Assembly: GCA_022747635.1 (NCBI GenBank)
Contig: JAKTNV010000117.1
Location: 124,001 to 188,000, forward strand
DNA from: Hetaerina americana
Lineage: Eukaryota > Arthropoda > Insecta > Odonata > Calopterygidae
Direction of reading: 5' to 3'
Length of the DNA stretch: 64,000 bases
Below, piece after piece: positions 22,211 through 36,298 of this stretch. The translations under genes and the position numbers were made by a program. The first letter of the stretch is position 1; every line of letters begins with the position of its first letter. Below the pieces are notes generated by a model. The model did not search any database. It had not been told where the DNA came from and worked only from the letters and a program-made list of their open reading frames with translations.

Positions 22211-24935
22211 CAGCCGCAGAGTGAGCTTTCGGGGATGCTTTTGATGCCGTACAAATAAATACGTATGTGAGACCGATCGGAGAGACAAACATGCATGCAC
22301 GCAGCCTCCTCAAGAGATGGGATTTGAATTCATTAAGAGAATTTGACATATGCTACCTGACGAATTACATTAATGAATTCGACTCGTGAGAGTGACTTCA
22401 CTCGTGCAAATCACATACATACACATGCTGCAATCAGCGATGCCGTAAGCGAGTTTGGACGCATTGTCGTGCTTGCCACTGTGGTCGACATTCATTATTC
22501 ATAGTAAGATTGGAAGAAATCATTTTGAATCCATTATTCAATCCAGTTGCTCACGGGGAATCGTGGGGTCCGGGCATTCCATTCGAAAGATATCTCCGAG
22601 AGGGCAAAACCCTGTTCGTTCCATCAAACTGGCAACTAAGTTCAGGACATAAATTACCACAATGGACCCCATATTCGAAAGGCAAATCCCTGGAGAAAGA
22701 GTTGACACGGTTTACCCTTAATAACACACTCGGTAAAATGAATGAACATGATGTCAAGTGGGCATAGGCTGCTCTTACCGGTCACTATGCTTCAGTGACA
22801 ATATACAGTCAAATAAATAATACAAATCCTTTTTAAAACAAAACGGAAGACAATATAAGTTTCTCACTCAACATGGCATCAATCGGCTTTCCCGTCCGGG
22901 CAGTGTCTACGGCTTCTAAAGAAGGAAACTGTGTGTAACCACACAGCCTTCGTTTGGAGAGAATTTCAGCGAAGGGTAGCTCTCAACGAAGTACAGAGAA
23001 TGGGATACGGTAAGCATATGCACGTGGCCCAATTTCATCATAGGCGAGGTCTTCCATCAACCCATTAAGTCGAGCTGATGGTCAGCAGAGCTCTCGAGCT
23101 GAGGAGGGGGAACAGGGGAGACTTGGATGGAGACCAATGGGAAAAGTAAGCTCGAAAAGTGTTTTACGGAGGAGTCCAAGAGAGGGTGGAAGGGTGTAAG
23201 GGTAGGGGGTTTGACTGAGAAGAGGGCACGATAGACGGCAAGTGTGCGCGATGCTTGAGGATGAGTAGGAAGTGGATGGATATCTGTCAACCGCATTTAC
23301 GTCACAGATATAAACAAAACACAGGGCACAGCCGAGGGGGAGCCCAAGGCAACACAACCGCCTCTCCGCTTTCCTCGCACACAAACGCAGGCTATCCACA
23401 TCTCCCCTCCCCTCTCGCCACATCTTAAAGCTTCCCACCCTCTTCCACTCTTATCTATGCCCTTTCTCAGCTGCGCACACCAGCGGCCAACTCCCGTACG
23501 AATTCTCGACTCTCACTTGTTGAAGCACGTCGAATTTTTCGCGTGCGGAAAGGGAAACCGAAACGCTGTTCTCAACTGACGGCTGACACCACCTCAGGGA
23601 ACTAGGGGGAGAAACAACCTCACGAATGAAATGAACGGTGAAGTGATCGAATATAAATCTACCCTTTGGGAATTCATAAGGACAAGATGACAGAAAATGT
23701 GCAGACTGTTCACCAATGATTGTCTATTTCATAACCTGAGACTTCGGCGACAGTAAGGATGTTACTTTTCGTTCTTTTTCAACAATGTCCATCAAATAAT
23801 GGGCTACTTTACCCTCATTATTCCAATGCCATTTCTCAAATAACTGATTCCACGACATGCAAGGGTAATATGTTTAACACAGTTATATTTTGCCATAAAA
23901 ACTGTCTAAAACAGTCAAAAAATATAAGTTTACTCGATCGATACTCCCATTTCGCATGATTTCAAGGGATACGATGCTACACTTGAAAACTTCCCGGGGA
24001 TCAAAAATAGATCTTACTAGTGATGAATACCAATGATGTTAATTAAAAAGGCTTAATTACGATAATTGTAATCTGCCACACCCGTTACGAAAACATCTAA
24101 TTCAAATACAGTAACACAATATCAATGGACCTGGCGTCCTAAATTCCTTGTCGCAAGCACTTGGAGCGGATCGCGGAATGAAACGTAAATCTACACTGAC
24201 CTAATGAGCACACAATGTTATGAATATTATCTCGCTGAAGAGTTATTGCCTATTTCCGCTCAGGTTTCCACACGGAGATTTGGCTAATAAATCCCGTCTT
24301 TCCTCTGACGACGCCCCCAAAACAACGATGATGATCAGATAGATGTATCGTAAAGGAGGATCTGGGTGAAGGTCGGGAAACAAAGACTGGTTGAGCGGCT
24401 TTACTTTCTACACATATCATATGAAAGTACAAAAGATTTCACAAATTTGGACAACTTTCGGTAGGTTTGGAAAATATAAGACACTCGAATTTAACTTCAC
24501 GATATTCGAGGTACCATTTCCTAAATGAAGGTATAGCTAAAACTGAGCGTCAATAAATAACCACATAGATTACCAGTTACGTCATGTAAACACACCGTCG
24601 CACGTCCTGGTAACCATGAAATTCGACAGTTACAGCGCTCGACCTAATAACGAACCAAACATGCAAATTATCGATGAGTACCTTAATGGATGTGCCTACA
24701 TGAAAAATAGGTCAGACGCGAAGCTTGACCTTCAAAGTAGGTGTTGGAGGTTACGGTAAACCATTGAACAAGTTTACCCCACATCGAACGATAGTTTCAA
24801 CGCAATGTACACACGTGAAAGTCAACAAGTGTTTGACAACACTGAATAAAATCCAGTTTCCACTCCCACTGCGACTTTCATCGTTCCGAAATCAAAACAG
24901 CTCTCAATCCCGCGAGTAGGACGAAGTTATTTAAA
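22211..24935. other. Non-coding stretch around the 23.1-23.45 kb island
   Basis: Outside the island no repeat, tRNA-like box or coding motif was recognised. Short frames such as 22510-22767 plus have no family resemblance. Confidence 0.45.
23090..23450. repeat. Purine-rich then pyrimidine-rich island
   Basis: The plus strand is G/A-rich from about 23095 to 23280 and C/T-rich from about 23360 to 23450. The long minus frames (23057-23296, 23082-23438) result from stop-poor composition and overlap in different phases. Confidence 0.5.
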
Positions 24936-24939
24936 ATCA

Positions 24940-25095
24940 GCAACGGAAACCGGACCGGGAGGTATTGAGTTCGAATTCCGCTTGGGTCACAAGTCTGATA
25001 AGCAGACCCAATGGATTGCGTTACGTGTATGAGTTCACGCCGCGATTAGACATGAAGAGCCAAAAGGGTATCAAAAACAAAAAAAAACATTAAAC
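24940..25095 (+). mobile_element. Possible 5'-truncated tRNA-derived SINE
   Basis: GGAGGTATTGAGTTCGAATT followed by CCGCTTGGGTCAC resembles a B-box region (AGTTCGAATTCC). An A-rich tail (CAAAAACAAAAAAAAAC) lies about 120 bp downstream, at about 25072-25088. No A box and no clear target duplication were seen. Confidence 0.35.
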
Positions 25096-25099
25096 GAAA

Positions 25100-28000
25100 G
25101 CCTAAAGTAATCGTCAGGTTATATTATTGCATGAATTCATTATTATATTTTTAGCTGAAGAATTTTGTTTTCGGGACTTCGAATGTAATCACGCACGCTA
25201 GAAAGGAAGCACGAAAAACATCAATAGAAGGCCATATAAAAGATTTAACCCAGCATTGTCAACTGTAATAATTTTACCTCGAGTCAGATAATTTACGTTC
25301 TGTAAAGCATTCCCCATTCAAAAACAAAGGAGACACGTCCCTTTCTAAAAGGGATGCTTCTGGCATCGTCTAGTCACATCAGCCCACTAGGAAGTATAAA
25401 TACCAAGGCAAACTACAAAAAAAAACTACGATACACGTGGCAATGGGTAATAACTATGACAGCTAACTTCACTAAGCAGCTTTCAAATCAACCCACGCTG
25501 CGCCTGCGTTATAGCTCCAAGCGTCGCCTAGCTGCCGCGATGAGTTCAAATGTCACACAAGCCGAGCTGACTATTATCTCCTCACAAACGCTCAAGGCTA
25601 GACACGCGATGAACGCGAGTGTTTTCTGCCTCGGTACGAGATAGACAGGGCAGACATAAATCAAAATAATCTATTTTCCTCTTTCGAAAAACTTGGGAAA
25701 AGCAGCAAGCGTGCCCACTCACAGCTGTCGATAAGACTGATCGCAGCGGCCAACCGTCACTAGCTTGTCCCCCTCCACGGCAATCGAAAGGTGCCGTATC
25801 GTGTGGAGTGAGCAGCGCCTACCTTCGCGGTCGGCAAGTGAGCAGAGCGGGACATCCTGGCTCGACTTCGGAATCGTCGTCCTTGCTCCACTTCGGCCCT
25901 CGGCGAATGGTGACCGAGCTGGCGGAGGAGTGTGGGTTGGCGGGTTACCGACTGGAAGGGGATTCAAGTGTGACCGTCTCCAAAGAGAAAACGACAAAAG
26001 GGAGGCAGCACGCCATTCTGTGAGCAAGGTGCTGGTTTTGGAGAGAGAGAGGGAGGGGGGGGGACGAGAAAGGAGTTGGTGCCAAATGCAAAAACGGTAG
26101 CTCACCCCCCAGTCCGCTCCTCCGCCTGTCGGAAGCTTAAACCCTCGGACATTTTCAGTCGACCAAAAACGACATGTATATTTATGAAACGATATCACAA
26201 ACCACGTTCCTAATTTTTTGTGCGCATCTTCGCTTTTTTCTCTTTCACAGGAGGGAAACCACAACAAGAGTCATTCATGACTGACGATCTTGGCGGAAAA
26301 CGTTTCCTGGAATGAAAGTAATGTGATAAGCTCATCGAATCATGCTATTCGAAAGTAAAAATGCAGTATACTTAATTGAATTTCAACATCTTAACTTTGG
26401 CGTTGATAACTTTCGCCCATAATAAGCCGTTTCGTTACAAAGGCTAACGCAAAAATATCAAGTATTGTAACTACGTCGATATCCTCAATGGGAACGCACG
26501 TGCCGGTACACGGTCGTCTTCTCCTGAGTGCATCTTTCATCAGAGTTGCCGCTGACACTTGTCATTGAAGAGCGATGAACTTCCCGTTCAAGAGTATAGG
26601 GCGCTACTCGAGGAAACGAGTCTCTCGGGCGCCAGCGTTTCCGGCTTTACGCAGACGCGGGGGCCAGAGCCAAAAGGAGAGCCCTTGAAATTTTGATATC
26701 TCTCTCTCCGTTTGAGAGAACTAGCAAATGCTCCGACGGCCACTGCAATTCCTTACGCGCTTTAAGTTTAGCAATTCTCCACATTCCCTTTGAGATGCAA
26801 ACTCAATATTTCTCCTGCCACCCGTCTGAAAAACCTTTCCTCTCCCTTTCGTACATTCGGTCTGAATTCACTACCTGCCACACACACGTGAAACATTGGG
26901 AAGGAAACGTTTAAGCGGGAATATGATTAACAATTAACATAAATTACAAAACGCAATGCGACCACATTTATGTGTTTGACTCATTTTCACAGCGTACACA
27001 GACGAACAATTATTTTTAACACCTCTTTTCTTTTGAAAAATACGATTTTATTTCTTATTATTGAACACAAATGATCTTAAAACCCTGATTTACCTATGTC
27101 AATATTTGCCGCTAGGTTTCAATGCATTTAACACACACGAATTATAATTTATAATTTTTCAAAATAGATGGGCTAAAGTATACCAGCAGGCCTCCAAAGA
27201 TCTTGTTGGTTTGGCTCATTTATGAGACGATATTCGCGGGTAGGTAAAATAATAAGAGAATGACCGAAATGGTTAATGAAAATAAGATGGCAATCAAATA
27301 ATATCTGGGAGTAGACCCTCGCAGTCTAAGGCTGGTAGTAAGTAAAACGTAGAAATACTACGAAATAATATTCCGATAAAACCAAATAATCAATTTGCAA
27401 TCAATTCAATCTACTAAAACCTTGCGTTTATTGGATTTGACCGATATTTTTCAAGAACCAAGAATAAAATCTCACGTAACTATGGAATAGTGCCAGAAAT
27501 GGATTAATAAAAATAAATACAGAAAAATTTAGGGGGACCGTATTTTTCGCTTTTGCACAGATAAGTATGTTGTCTTTCAGCATAATTATCTTTATAGTTG
27601 AACATTTGATATGTATAACCTACTAACTGCAAGTTATAAAATAAATCACAAATCCCTTGTACCTTTTTTACATTAGAATTGTGGATAGAAATATAATTAA
27701 TTTACAATGAAGCAAACATTTTGAGCGATAATACCGTTTATGCAGCAGTGCAACGAAAATGGGCAATTTTATTACTTCTTAGTTAAAATTTAGGAATGAG
27801 AAAAATATCATAGCTACTATATTAGTTTCAATGACTAAACTCCAAAAAATAAGCGCATTTGAACAACCAAAAAACCACAGACCAATCAGTTTGTCTTTTT
27901 TATGAGATCAAGGAGGAGAGTTCATTTGGTTTTAAGTTGATGGGAGGAATCCACACAGCTTAGGAAGACTAATTCCTTTCCTTTTATTTCCCTACCAAGA

Positions 28001-29490
28001 CCTTTCCTGTGTTCAAGATTATGAGAAAAATGTGATAGCGAGAAAATCGCGCGGCTTGGGTTCCGATGAGGGTGCCCAGGGTTATTACCATATTTGAACC
28101 GGATCCCCGCTAGTAAAAAGACAAATTCTCCATCAACGCCTTAGATCGCACCAATAAAACTATAAAATCGAGAACACATTACTTGTTGCAAACGGCATAA
28201 CGATGGTAGTCTCAACCTGGCCAGGTGAAAATGCCAAAAGCATATCGTTGAGTTCCTTCCCATTATATTTACTAATCATTAAGGAAAAACCCTCTCATCA
28301 CTTTCGGAACTAAAGGGAAACACGCAAATAGTTATCCCTCTCTCGAAATCACATGTTTTATGTGATGCGGCCGTGCTTTCGAGGAGGAATTACTCATGCT
28401 TCCAGAACCAAGGTTAATGCTCGACGTCTCCAAACTCGATGACGCATCACAGAGTGTGTTCTTGAAAATCTTCCAACAGCTTGGGGCGACCGACGTGAGA
28501 GGCGAGGGAGATGAGAACTAAACCCCACAGGGGGAATGAGGAAAATCTCGGGAGGAGTGACATTCGCCCAGACAGAAGGAAGACAATTTGCTTTTATCGT
28601 ACGACATAAAAAAATTCAGGAGAGACGTCGCAGGAGTAAATGACCTATGGAGAAGATCAGGAGGATGTTCCTGGTTCGAACTGAAAGAACGGGTATCTAA
28701 ACCAGAATTTCCGTGAACAAATTTGACATGAAATATACATTCCTCCGTTCCATTCACAATCAACTATCCCACAAGGATGTATAATTTAAACAGAGTTTAA
28801 AGTAACGAGGAAGACTAAAGATATAATGGCAACATCATATTGTATCAGAGGTCAATTTTAAATCAATGTGCTATGTGTAAACACTAGCGCTTGCTAAGGG
28901 TGGCCGCAGACGAACTGAAACTAAAGAAGAAGCAAGAAGAGCTACAGAAAAAGCAAGGACTTCGGAGACGGAGGTCTTTAAACATTCGAGACCGAAATAA
29001 TACAGGAACGAACGGACGAAAATGAAACGAACCTGTATTCAGAAAACTGATGAAGAAGCAATATTTCTAAAGTTTTATTAATTATTTTTTAAGAATGGAA
29101 TCGTAAATGAGAATGCGGAAACTTAACAATGAATCATCCGATGATAACGTCATCCGGTTTTTTGTCAAGACAGCCTGGATATGATAAACTCAAAATTCAA
29201 TTGATAAGACGGATGGAGAAATGGGAGGTTGAATAAGTTTCTCGTAAAGTTTTGAAGAGGTGTTGATGGCTGAAATATTTCAACAATGGTTTCCACTTTT
29301 CGTAAATATGATATATCTATTGATCGGGTTGTTGATTAAATCGTTTTATTTGACAAAAAGCCCGATGATGATAACAGTTACAAACGTTGTTCTATTGGTA
29401 GTATTACGAAATTCCCATTTAAATTTGGAATGATTTCTAGTTCAATTTTTCATTATTTGATTATTAAACGATTCAACAGCTGATTTCAAA
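25100..29490. other. Non-coding stretch with a GC-rich patch at 25.75-26.1 kb
   Basis: 25750-26100 is CpG-containing and G-rich (GAGAGAGAGGGAGGGGGGGG). The 182-codon minus frame across it has no domain. The remainder is AT-rich and unrevealing. Confidence 0.45.
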
Positions 29491-29496
29491 TTATTG

Positions 29497-29636
29497 TCTA
29501 TACATACATACATACATATAAATAAATAAATATAAATATATAATTATATATATATACATATATAATTACACATACATAATTATACATATATAATATATAT
29601 ATATGTAAATATATACATATATAATATATATATATG

Positions 29637-29677
<41 letters not shown>

Positions 29678-29685
29678 GTGACTAT
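29497..29685. repeat. AT-rich compound microsatellite
   Basis: TACATACATACATA, AATAAATAAATA and long (TA)n tracts. An inner unit (ACATATATAATATATATATA followed by TGTAAATATA) is repeated about twice before a pure (AT)n run at about 29641-29672. The 70-codon minus frame of I and Y residues is an artefact. Confidence 0.95.
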
Positions 29686-29915
29686 ACACACACATCGTTC
29701 CTTTTGTCATTAAATGATTACATCTTCAACCAGATCAATATATTATGATTATAATACGTATAGCTTGATGCAATAATGATTTAGGATAGTTCTATACAAT
29801 AAGGAAGAATTGAATATAGGAAGAATTGAATACTCATCACTTACCACGTGACGGAATTAATGCTGACCAGGAAAATGTTTACAACTTCTGATATCTTCAA
29901 CGTGAAAAACCAGAA

Positions 29916-29958
29916 ACTTACCTGCAAAAGAAATAAAAGAGAATTAGTTAAACACATT
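29916..29958 (-). promoter_or_regulatory. Candidate recursive-splicing ratchet point (0-nt exon)
   Basis: On the minus strand the sequence runs TTTAACTAATTCTC, then TTTTATTTCTTTTGCAG, then directly GTAAGTTTCTGG. That is a branch-point-like CTAAT, a near-continuous pyrimidine tract, an AG acceptor and a full-strength GTAAGT donor, with the junction between 29922 and 29921. This is the ratchet-point form known from long introns of insect genes. Elsewhere in the window such juxtapositions are clearly weaker. It implies a minus-strand transcript with exons on both sides at unknown distance. An ordinary 5'-UTR exon ending here is the alternative. Confidence 0.42.
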
Positions 29959-32900
29959 TCCCAGATATATCTTAACTTAAAATAGATGCGAAAACCTAAT
30001 ATAAAACTTGACCAACAAAAGTAAACAAAAAGTCACTTCAAAGAAAATACAATAAAAATAACATTTGTTTGCATTTAATATGGTTACAACAAAAGGTTAC
30101 ATTTGCAACCTAGAAGATAATTGAAAGTACAAGTCTGTTGTAACCAACGTAATGTACGTTGCACTATCCAAACTTAACAATTTTGACGAAATGTGACAAA
30201 CTCCTAGTTGGATGTCACCCACGTGAACTACTCTTATAAGGCCAAATATGTATACGAGCCATTTACGTTTTCATTTAGAAACATTTGTCCGAGAAACTGC
30301 ACCTGAACGGAAACCAAGCCGAAGGTACTGGCTGAATGGTACATTACATGACGCCCAATCATCCGCACAAAACTAAAGGAGACCCAAGTCCATGAGACCA
30401 AAAGGGTTGACAGTACCCACCGTTCACAGCCCTAGTCAACCTCAAGCCAAACGCATCGCTTCCCACCCTTCCGAGTTCAATTGACAAAATACACCCTAGT
30501 CCTTTTCGAGGTAAATCCTTCAACCAAATTCTCTTCATTCAGAGCTTTATCCTTTAACCCTTCCGCCAAAATCCTCTCCCTTGTCCTGTACCCACCCTTC
30601 GGAAACCGGATAACACCGGGCGTGGCATTTCTTTCCTACGTTTCAGAGAGGGACACTAATGAAGGATTTGAAGGATTTCTGAAACTCTGAACTCCTTTAG
30701 CCACGTGACTCATAGAAAAGCCAAGTTTCGAAACGGAACCGTCGTCAATCTACAAAACTATTAAGGATAACAATAAGTGGGGCAGAGAGATAACTGTAAA
30801 GCATCACTAATCAAAATGACTATAGACCAAAGAAGAAAGTATTCACCGATGTTAAAAGTGGATGCTTCCCAAGGATGCTAAAATTACTCAATTTGGCCAC
30901 ATTGTCCGAGAGAAATTTCCATGTCACATTATAAAAATGAAACTATTATGGACTGGAATGCCCATACTTACCGTAACCATGCTGCTGAAACCAAATCTAC
31001 CGCAAGAGTAACAGCTTTCGTTCGTTGAAAATCAATAGAAAATGCAATAATATAAATATGATAACTCAGGCCCTGCGGACAGTAGTCCAACGCTTTATTC
31101 CTGGACTGTCACATCCCAACAAGATAAACATAAAGCACATACGTAGTCCACAGGCAAACATTCCATTTTTCATAAAATTTTAGCTGCGAATCATTTTAAA
31201 CCAAATACCCATATTAAAAAAAACCTCCGCTGATCCTGAGAAATTAACGTGATGGGAGGCACTTCGTGGAAAACGATTACGCTGAATGAACGTTATTGCG
31301 AGAAATATAATAATTTAATAAAAATACTGCGATTAAAGAAAGTACGAGCGTTTACAATGCGCCTAAAAATTAGTTTACAAAATTTAAATGGCATTAAAAA
31401 TCGAAAATTTAAACAATTTTCATTGAAATAAATTAATGACAGTTATGCACTGCGAGATTTTCTTAAGAACACTCACGACATGGATAAACGAGTTAAGCAC
31501 AGGATTGCACCAAGTCAACGGTACCCTGCGAATCATTTTTAATTTCCCTGTGGCGCTTAACACGTCGGCAGCAGCGTGAATCTGGAGTATTTACGATCCC
31601 TACGACTTCCACGGATCTCTGTGATTCACATGTGACTCACCGGATTTGTCCGTAAAATCCCGCGTCTTGATTTATTGATCCACTCATATCTAAGACAAAA
31701 CGTGCGTCCTTACTCGAGGAAACATGTTTCACGTAGTTCTAATGTTAGTAACACGTTTACGGCAAACAATGCAAGACCTAAAACTGTTATGTCTCAAGAA
31801 ACCAGACGACGGAATTATTTCGATGTACTTTTCGGCATTAAATGTTTCAAATCAAAGGCAGAATGAAAACAATAGTTGAAATAAATTGCAAGGCTGATCT
31901 AAATATTAATATAGGCTTCTTGTAAAAATGTTGATAAAAGCCATGATATCTTTTATCAATAACGATCGAAGTTGCAAAAGAGAATAACAACGCTCAACAA
32001 TTTCAAACACCATTCGCAGTGGATGCATTCGTTTAAAAGTGGAAAGTCCAGGGAAATACTGTGACCCCCAAGAGAGGAAAGATTTTCGTAACGCGATTTT
32101 ATGCATTCTAACAAATGAAAAATGCGAAACTGGTTGTTACCAGCCATTAAAAAACCCAATAGAGAGAATCAGCATTTTTTTGATTGGTGATTACGTATTT
32201 CACCAAAAATCAAAAGCAGTGCAAGCAAATGCTGCCGTTAGCCGAGGGTTTCACATTAGAAAAGGACTACACGATTGCACAAATTATGTATTGGTAAAAG
32301 CATTGCCAAGTGCCAATGCTGAGGCCTCAAGATCCCCGACTACAACCCAAATGTTTATCGAATAACCTCACGACTTTATGAGCAAGTTTACATAAGTTTG
32401 TTCCCAACATGATTCACGGTAGGATGTAATGAGACATAATTCGTTTGGATGACGTGTGGTTCTTAAAACGCTTGATGTCCGCCGTGCCAATCGAATCCAG
32501 TTCTTTTATTTGTAAACAAAACAAGTTTTATGGGAGATGAAATACATGAAGAATCACCAGAACTTAAAGGGTTGAGCTGGCGAGAACTGATAAATGGCAT
32601 GACTTACTGAAACACATTTAACGTCTTTACGTAGTTTATCATGTCACTTCACCAAGTGAGCAGTTTTTAGGTCATTTGTAAACCATTTGGTGAAGTTTCA
32701 CCTCGATTTCAACGCTTCGATGTGCGATAGTGGGAATAGAACCCAATTATCTCTGTTCCCTGTCGAGACGTGTTTTTTAGAGGAAAAGGAAAAGTGAAAA
32801 CGAACATTTCACTTTATTCGCAGTCGGAGATTCCCATTCTGCAGGGAACGATCGTGGGAAATTCGTTGCAGCCGAAGGCGGAAATCAATGAAGTAACAAA

Positions 32901-35900
32901 CTCCATAAAAAAGCCTCCTGGTTAAATGTGCTAGCTTACGTCAGTGATATGAGTAAAACGCGTAAAAATGATTCAAGTCGCTGCCTTGAGAAATTGAACC
33001 TCCGAAATAGCTCTAAACGCCAGGGGTAATTCTGGTTAAGCGTTCATTTTGAAGATAGAAATTACATTTTTACCTTAAATATCATGGCTGTAAAAACGAT
33101 TGTAAACATACCTTGTGCAAGCTGTGAACATGTTATCATTAATTTGAAATGTTTGAAAATTGAAATATTCACCAATTTGTAGAACTTAAAAGAAAAGCTA
33201 GAAAGATAAAGATGTCGGGTAAGGAATGATGACGAATCCCTCTGACTACTTAACAAAACTTTGGTATTTTGATATTGAACGGATAAATACGAGTATTTTT
33301 CAAAACGAGTAGAATTTGCAAAAGTTGTGCAGCTATAAAAGAGAATGATAATCTCTCCTATTTCTCCATTATTCTCTGAGAGCCATCACCTGCCTTCATT
33401 AAGCGATTACGGGTGAATGGGATATGAAAGATGTGGGATGAAGAATGGCAGATAACCAATATGTTTTTCGATTGGGAGTTAGAATTGAAATAGTTGAGAA
33501 CTCCACAAGCGCCACCTTATCATAGTAACATAAAAATATCCATATCACGTGTTTTTCACCTGGAAAAGAAGTAATTTCAATATGCTTTGGATATTATTAG
33601 ACACTATTCCAAATAATATTTTTCCTTAAATTGCGACCAGTGGATACAAAATTTCACAATTTGAACAAATCTGAACAAACACCAACTGGACGTTGACAAA
33701 AAACAGAAGAAGTAACCATCAAACAAGAACAAATGAAGAAACATTCTATATGAGACTGCATGCTCTTTCTCGAAAAAATAATAATTTCCTCTTCCCTTCG
33801 ATTAACTATAAAATTGTCAACAACACCAGACATTCCAAATAGCCAAGTAACACGGAATGGCGTAAAAACTCCTCTAGCGTCTAGTTAAGAAAACCTTAAA
33901 GAGATCTCCAAGTTACATTTAAATAAATGCCAACGCCAAGTAAGTGGCAAAGCATGGACCTTTATAAATCCTCGGAAAGATAAGAATTTCATCTAGAAAA
34001 AGAGCCCTTTCCGGGGCTCGTCTTCCGTCAAAGAAGTCCTTGGAATATAGCGACAACCGTTTATACACTTATGGCCTCAAAACAAATAAAAAGCTCCGTT
34101 GGAAGCAGCTCAACTCGCTTGGTAGTTCTGTCAAGCTGCCGACGGACTCCACATCACAATTATCGTCTAAGAAGGGGGAACTGAGGCGAGAACACAGTTG
34201 CGAAACGGGGATCGTCGTCGATTTATTCAGCGCGACAGGCAAGGACGAAAGGAGCTGTGCGCTCGGAATCCCGTTTTTCGTCTTCTAAAGGCAACAAACA
34301 TCTTAACAGCATCGAAGGATAAGAAGTAATGAATTCCCTCAATCTCAAGGAAAAAATTCATTACAATAAAAAAACATCTCCTGCTTGCTTCCACATAAAA
34401 AGTTCGCGGCGATAAATTTTCAAAGTGAAGACTTCTCTTTGGAAAGTTTCACATAAGAACACGAACGATTTCTAATTTTTGAGGAATGTGAAACAATGAT
34501 AATCGAGCCAAACGGGAATATGAATACAAAATGCTGCTTCTTCAAAACACACAAAGAAATGGCGTGACAAAACTGAGGAGGTTTGAATCTTTAAGGGATC
34601 GGCGTATTCGACTATAGTAAAGTATTAACACCTTGCAACTTTAGCTCTGCAGAACTTTTCTATTTTAAGGTCATTCGAGACAGCGATAAAGAAAGAAATA
34701 CCTACTCTGTGGACTTATTTAGAAAAACCAGAGCTACTTGAGTATTTTTCACGGGAACACTAGGAACCATAAAAACTTAAAAATGCATATTTTTGACCTT
34801 GAGATGCCGACAATTTAAGATACAAACGTCATATTTCATGTCGTCGTCATCATCATCAAGGGTTAACAAGCCGAGTGTTGGCTTGTAGTAGGTCTCCTAA
34901 CAATACTATTGTTCCCTGCATTAAGTCATGAAATAATTGATTATAGTATTTCAAAATTTACTTTCTTTTTCATAGAGATCATCACGACCAATTAACAGCA
35001 CTCTAAAATAAACACAAAATCACAAAGCGACATTAAAAATTATCAAGATGTTTACTAGTTACCTCAAGGCTGAGCAACGACGAACATTTTTATCCAGTAA
35101 TTTAAAAAATCCAAGTCTCAACATCCAAAACCTCATGGAAAATTCGCACTAAATAGTAGATAAAATTGGAAATTTCAGAATTAATACCAATTGAGAGAAA
35201 CAGAAAAGTTGTCTTGATCGAGTCCTACTTCTGCCTGTGCAAGGCATGGCTTTTTTTTACCTTCACAGCCTAAGTAATAGGGATACACAGGTTCGAGAAG
35301 ATTTTCTACGTGATTAACTAAGGTTCACTTGTGATTGGGGCTTCATTTCAATTGCATCCCTCAAAAGGCGATAAAGATTAACATAGACGATGGAATGCTG
35401 GGCCTAAGGAGAAACTACTTCGGGATTACTTATTTCGGACAAACGTTGCTGGTGATACGAGGTTGATTACATTTTCATTGGAAATGATACAAAAATACAT
35501 TTCATTTTTCGTCTACCCCCTAGATCCTATCAAAGAAATATGTACAAGCTTGCAAAACGGGCAGCAACGATCCAAGGCACATATTCCCGATACCCGATGC
35601 ATCATTTCATTCACGAGTATACGGTTTTCAAACATTTCAAAACCAAAGGAACGTACTGCATCGGGAATCATTGATCAAAACCGAAATATTCTCAAATACC
35701 CGGCCGACTATATATTGTCGTGCTAAACGCACCATGATGAAAAAATTCACCATAGAAAAGGATGGAGAATGATAACCCAGGAACTTCCCACGAATACTTA
35801 CTAAGCAGGGCCACTAAACTTAGCCTTGGGCAGAGAGAAGTATGTTCACAATAGCAAGCGAAAAGGTGAGCAATTAAAGTGACAGATTGACAGACAAGAC

Positions 35901-36290
35901 AGCAACTCACACCATATTTTAAGTTTTACGTAGCAACCTAAAAGGACAATTACATTTTCCAACGGCGATTAATCCAAGGATAGCTATTCGCAACGAGACC
36001 TCCCTGAATAGGCTCAAGAAAAAACTCATTCGGTTGGCTAAAAATATTTTCAAAAATTGCTCTATATGCTTATCTATGCCAGCACACAGTGAAGGGGAAA
36101 CCTTATCCTTCCATGCACTACCTCTATACGCCACGTGAAGTCAACGTCAATTATAACCAAGGAAGGCGGACAAGAATGGGAAAACATACAAGGGCATCGC
36201 CGTGCTTTATCCTTGAGAGGAAAGGACACATTACCATCCATGATTTTTTACTACGGACTTAATAAAAGCAGCAGGGCACCCGCGTGGAAC
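29959..36290. other. AT-rich non-coding stretch
   Basis: No named element. Minor items: a GTAAGT donor-like site on the minus strand at 30966-30971; a B-box-like GGTTCTATTCC on the minus strand at about 32738-32748 without an A box; and a TCGTCGTCATCATCATCAAG stretch at 34842-34861, next to AACAAGCCGAGTGTTGGCTTGT, which may be the 3' tail of a minus-strand LINE. Short frames such as 32039-32365 plus lack an ATG at their start and resemble nothing known. Confidence 0.4.
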
Positions 36291-36298
36291 AAAGGCAC

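Noticed and set aside
21876..22349. 157-codon minus frame
   Set aside because: GC-rich patch, no recognisable domain, no splice or start context.
25719..26267. 182-codon minus frame
   Set aside because: Crosses a G-rich low-complexity run; no domain and mixed composition.
29498..29710. 70-codon minus frame of I/Y repeats
   Set aside because: Translation of an AT microsatellite.
31060..31110. Minus-strand GTTGGACTACTGTCCGCAGG resembling a SINE head
   Set aside because: Shares about 15 bp with the 14.0 kb SINE but lacks a B box and any boundary. Too weak to call.
32738..32748. B-box-like GGTTCTATTCC on the minus strand
   Set aside because: No A box, no tRNA cloverleaf and no tail or duplication.
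34842..34920. Trinucleotide TCATCATCA with AAGCCGAGTGTTGGCTTG
   Set aside because: Could be a LINE 3' tail on the minus strand, but no coding part or boundary was found.
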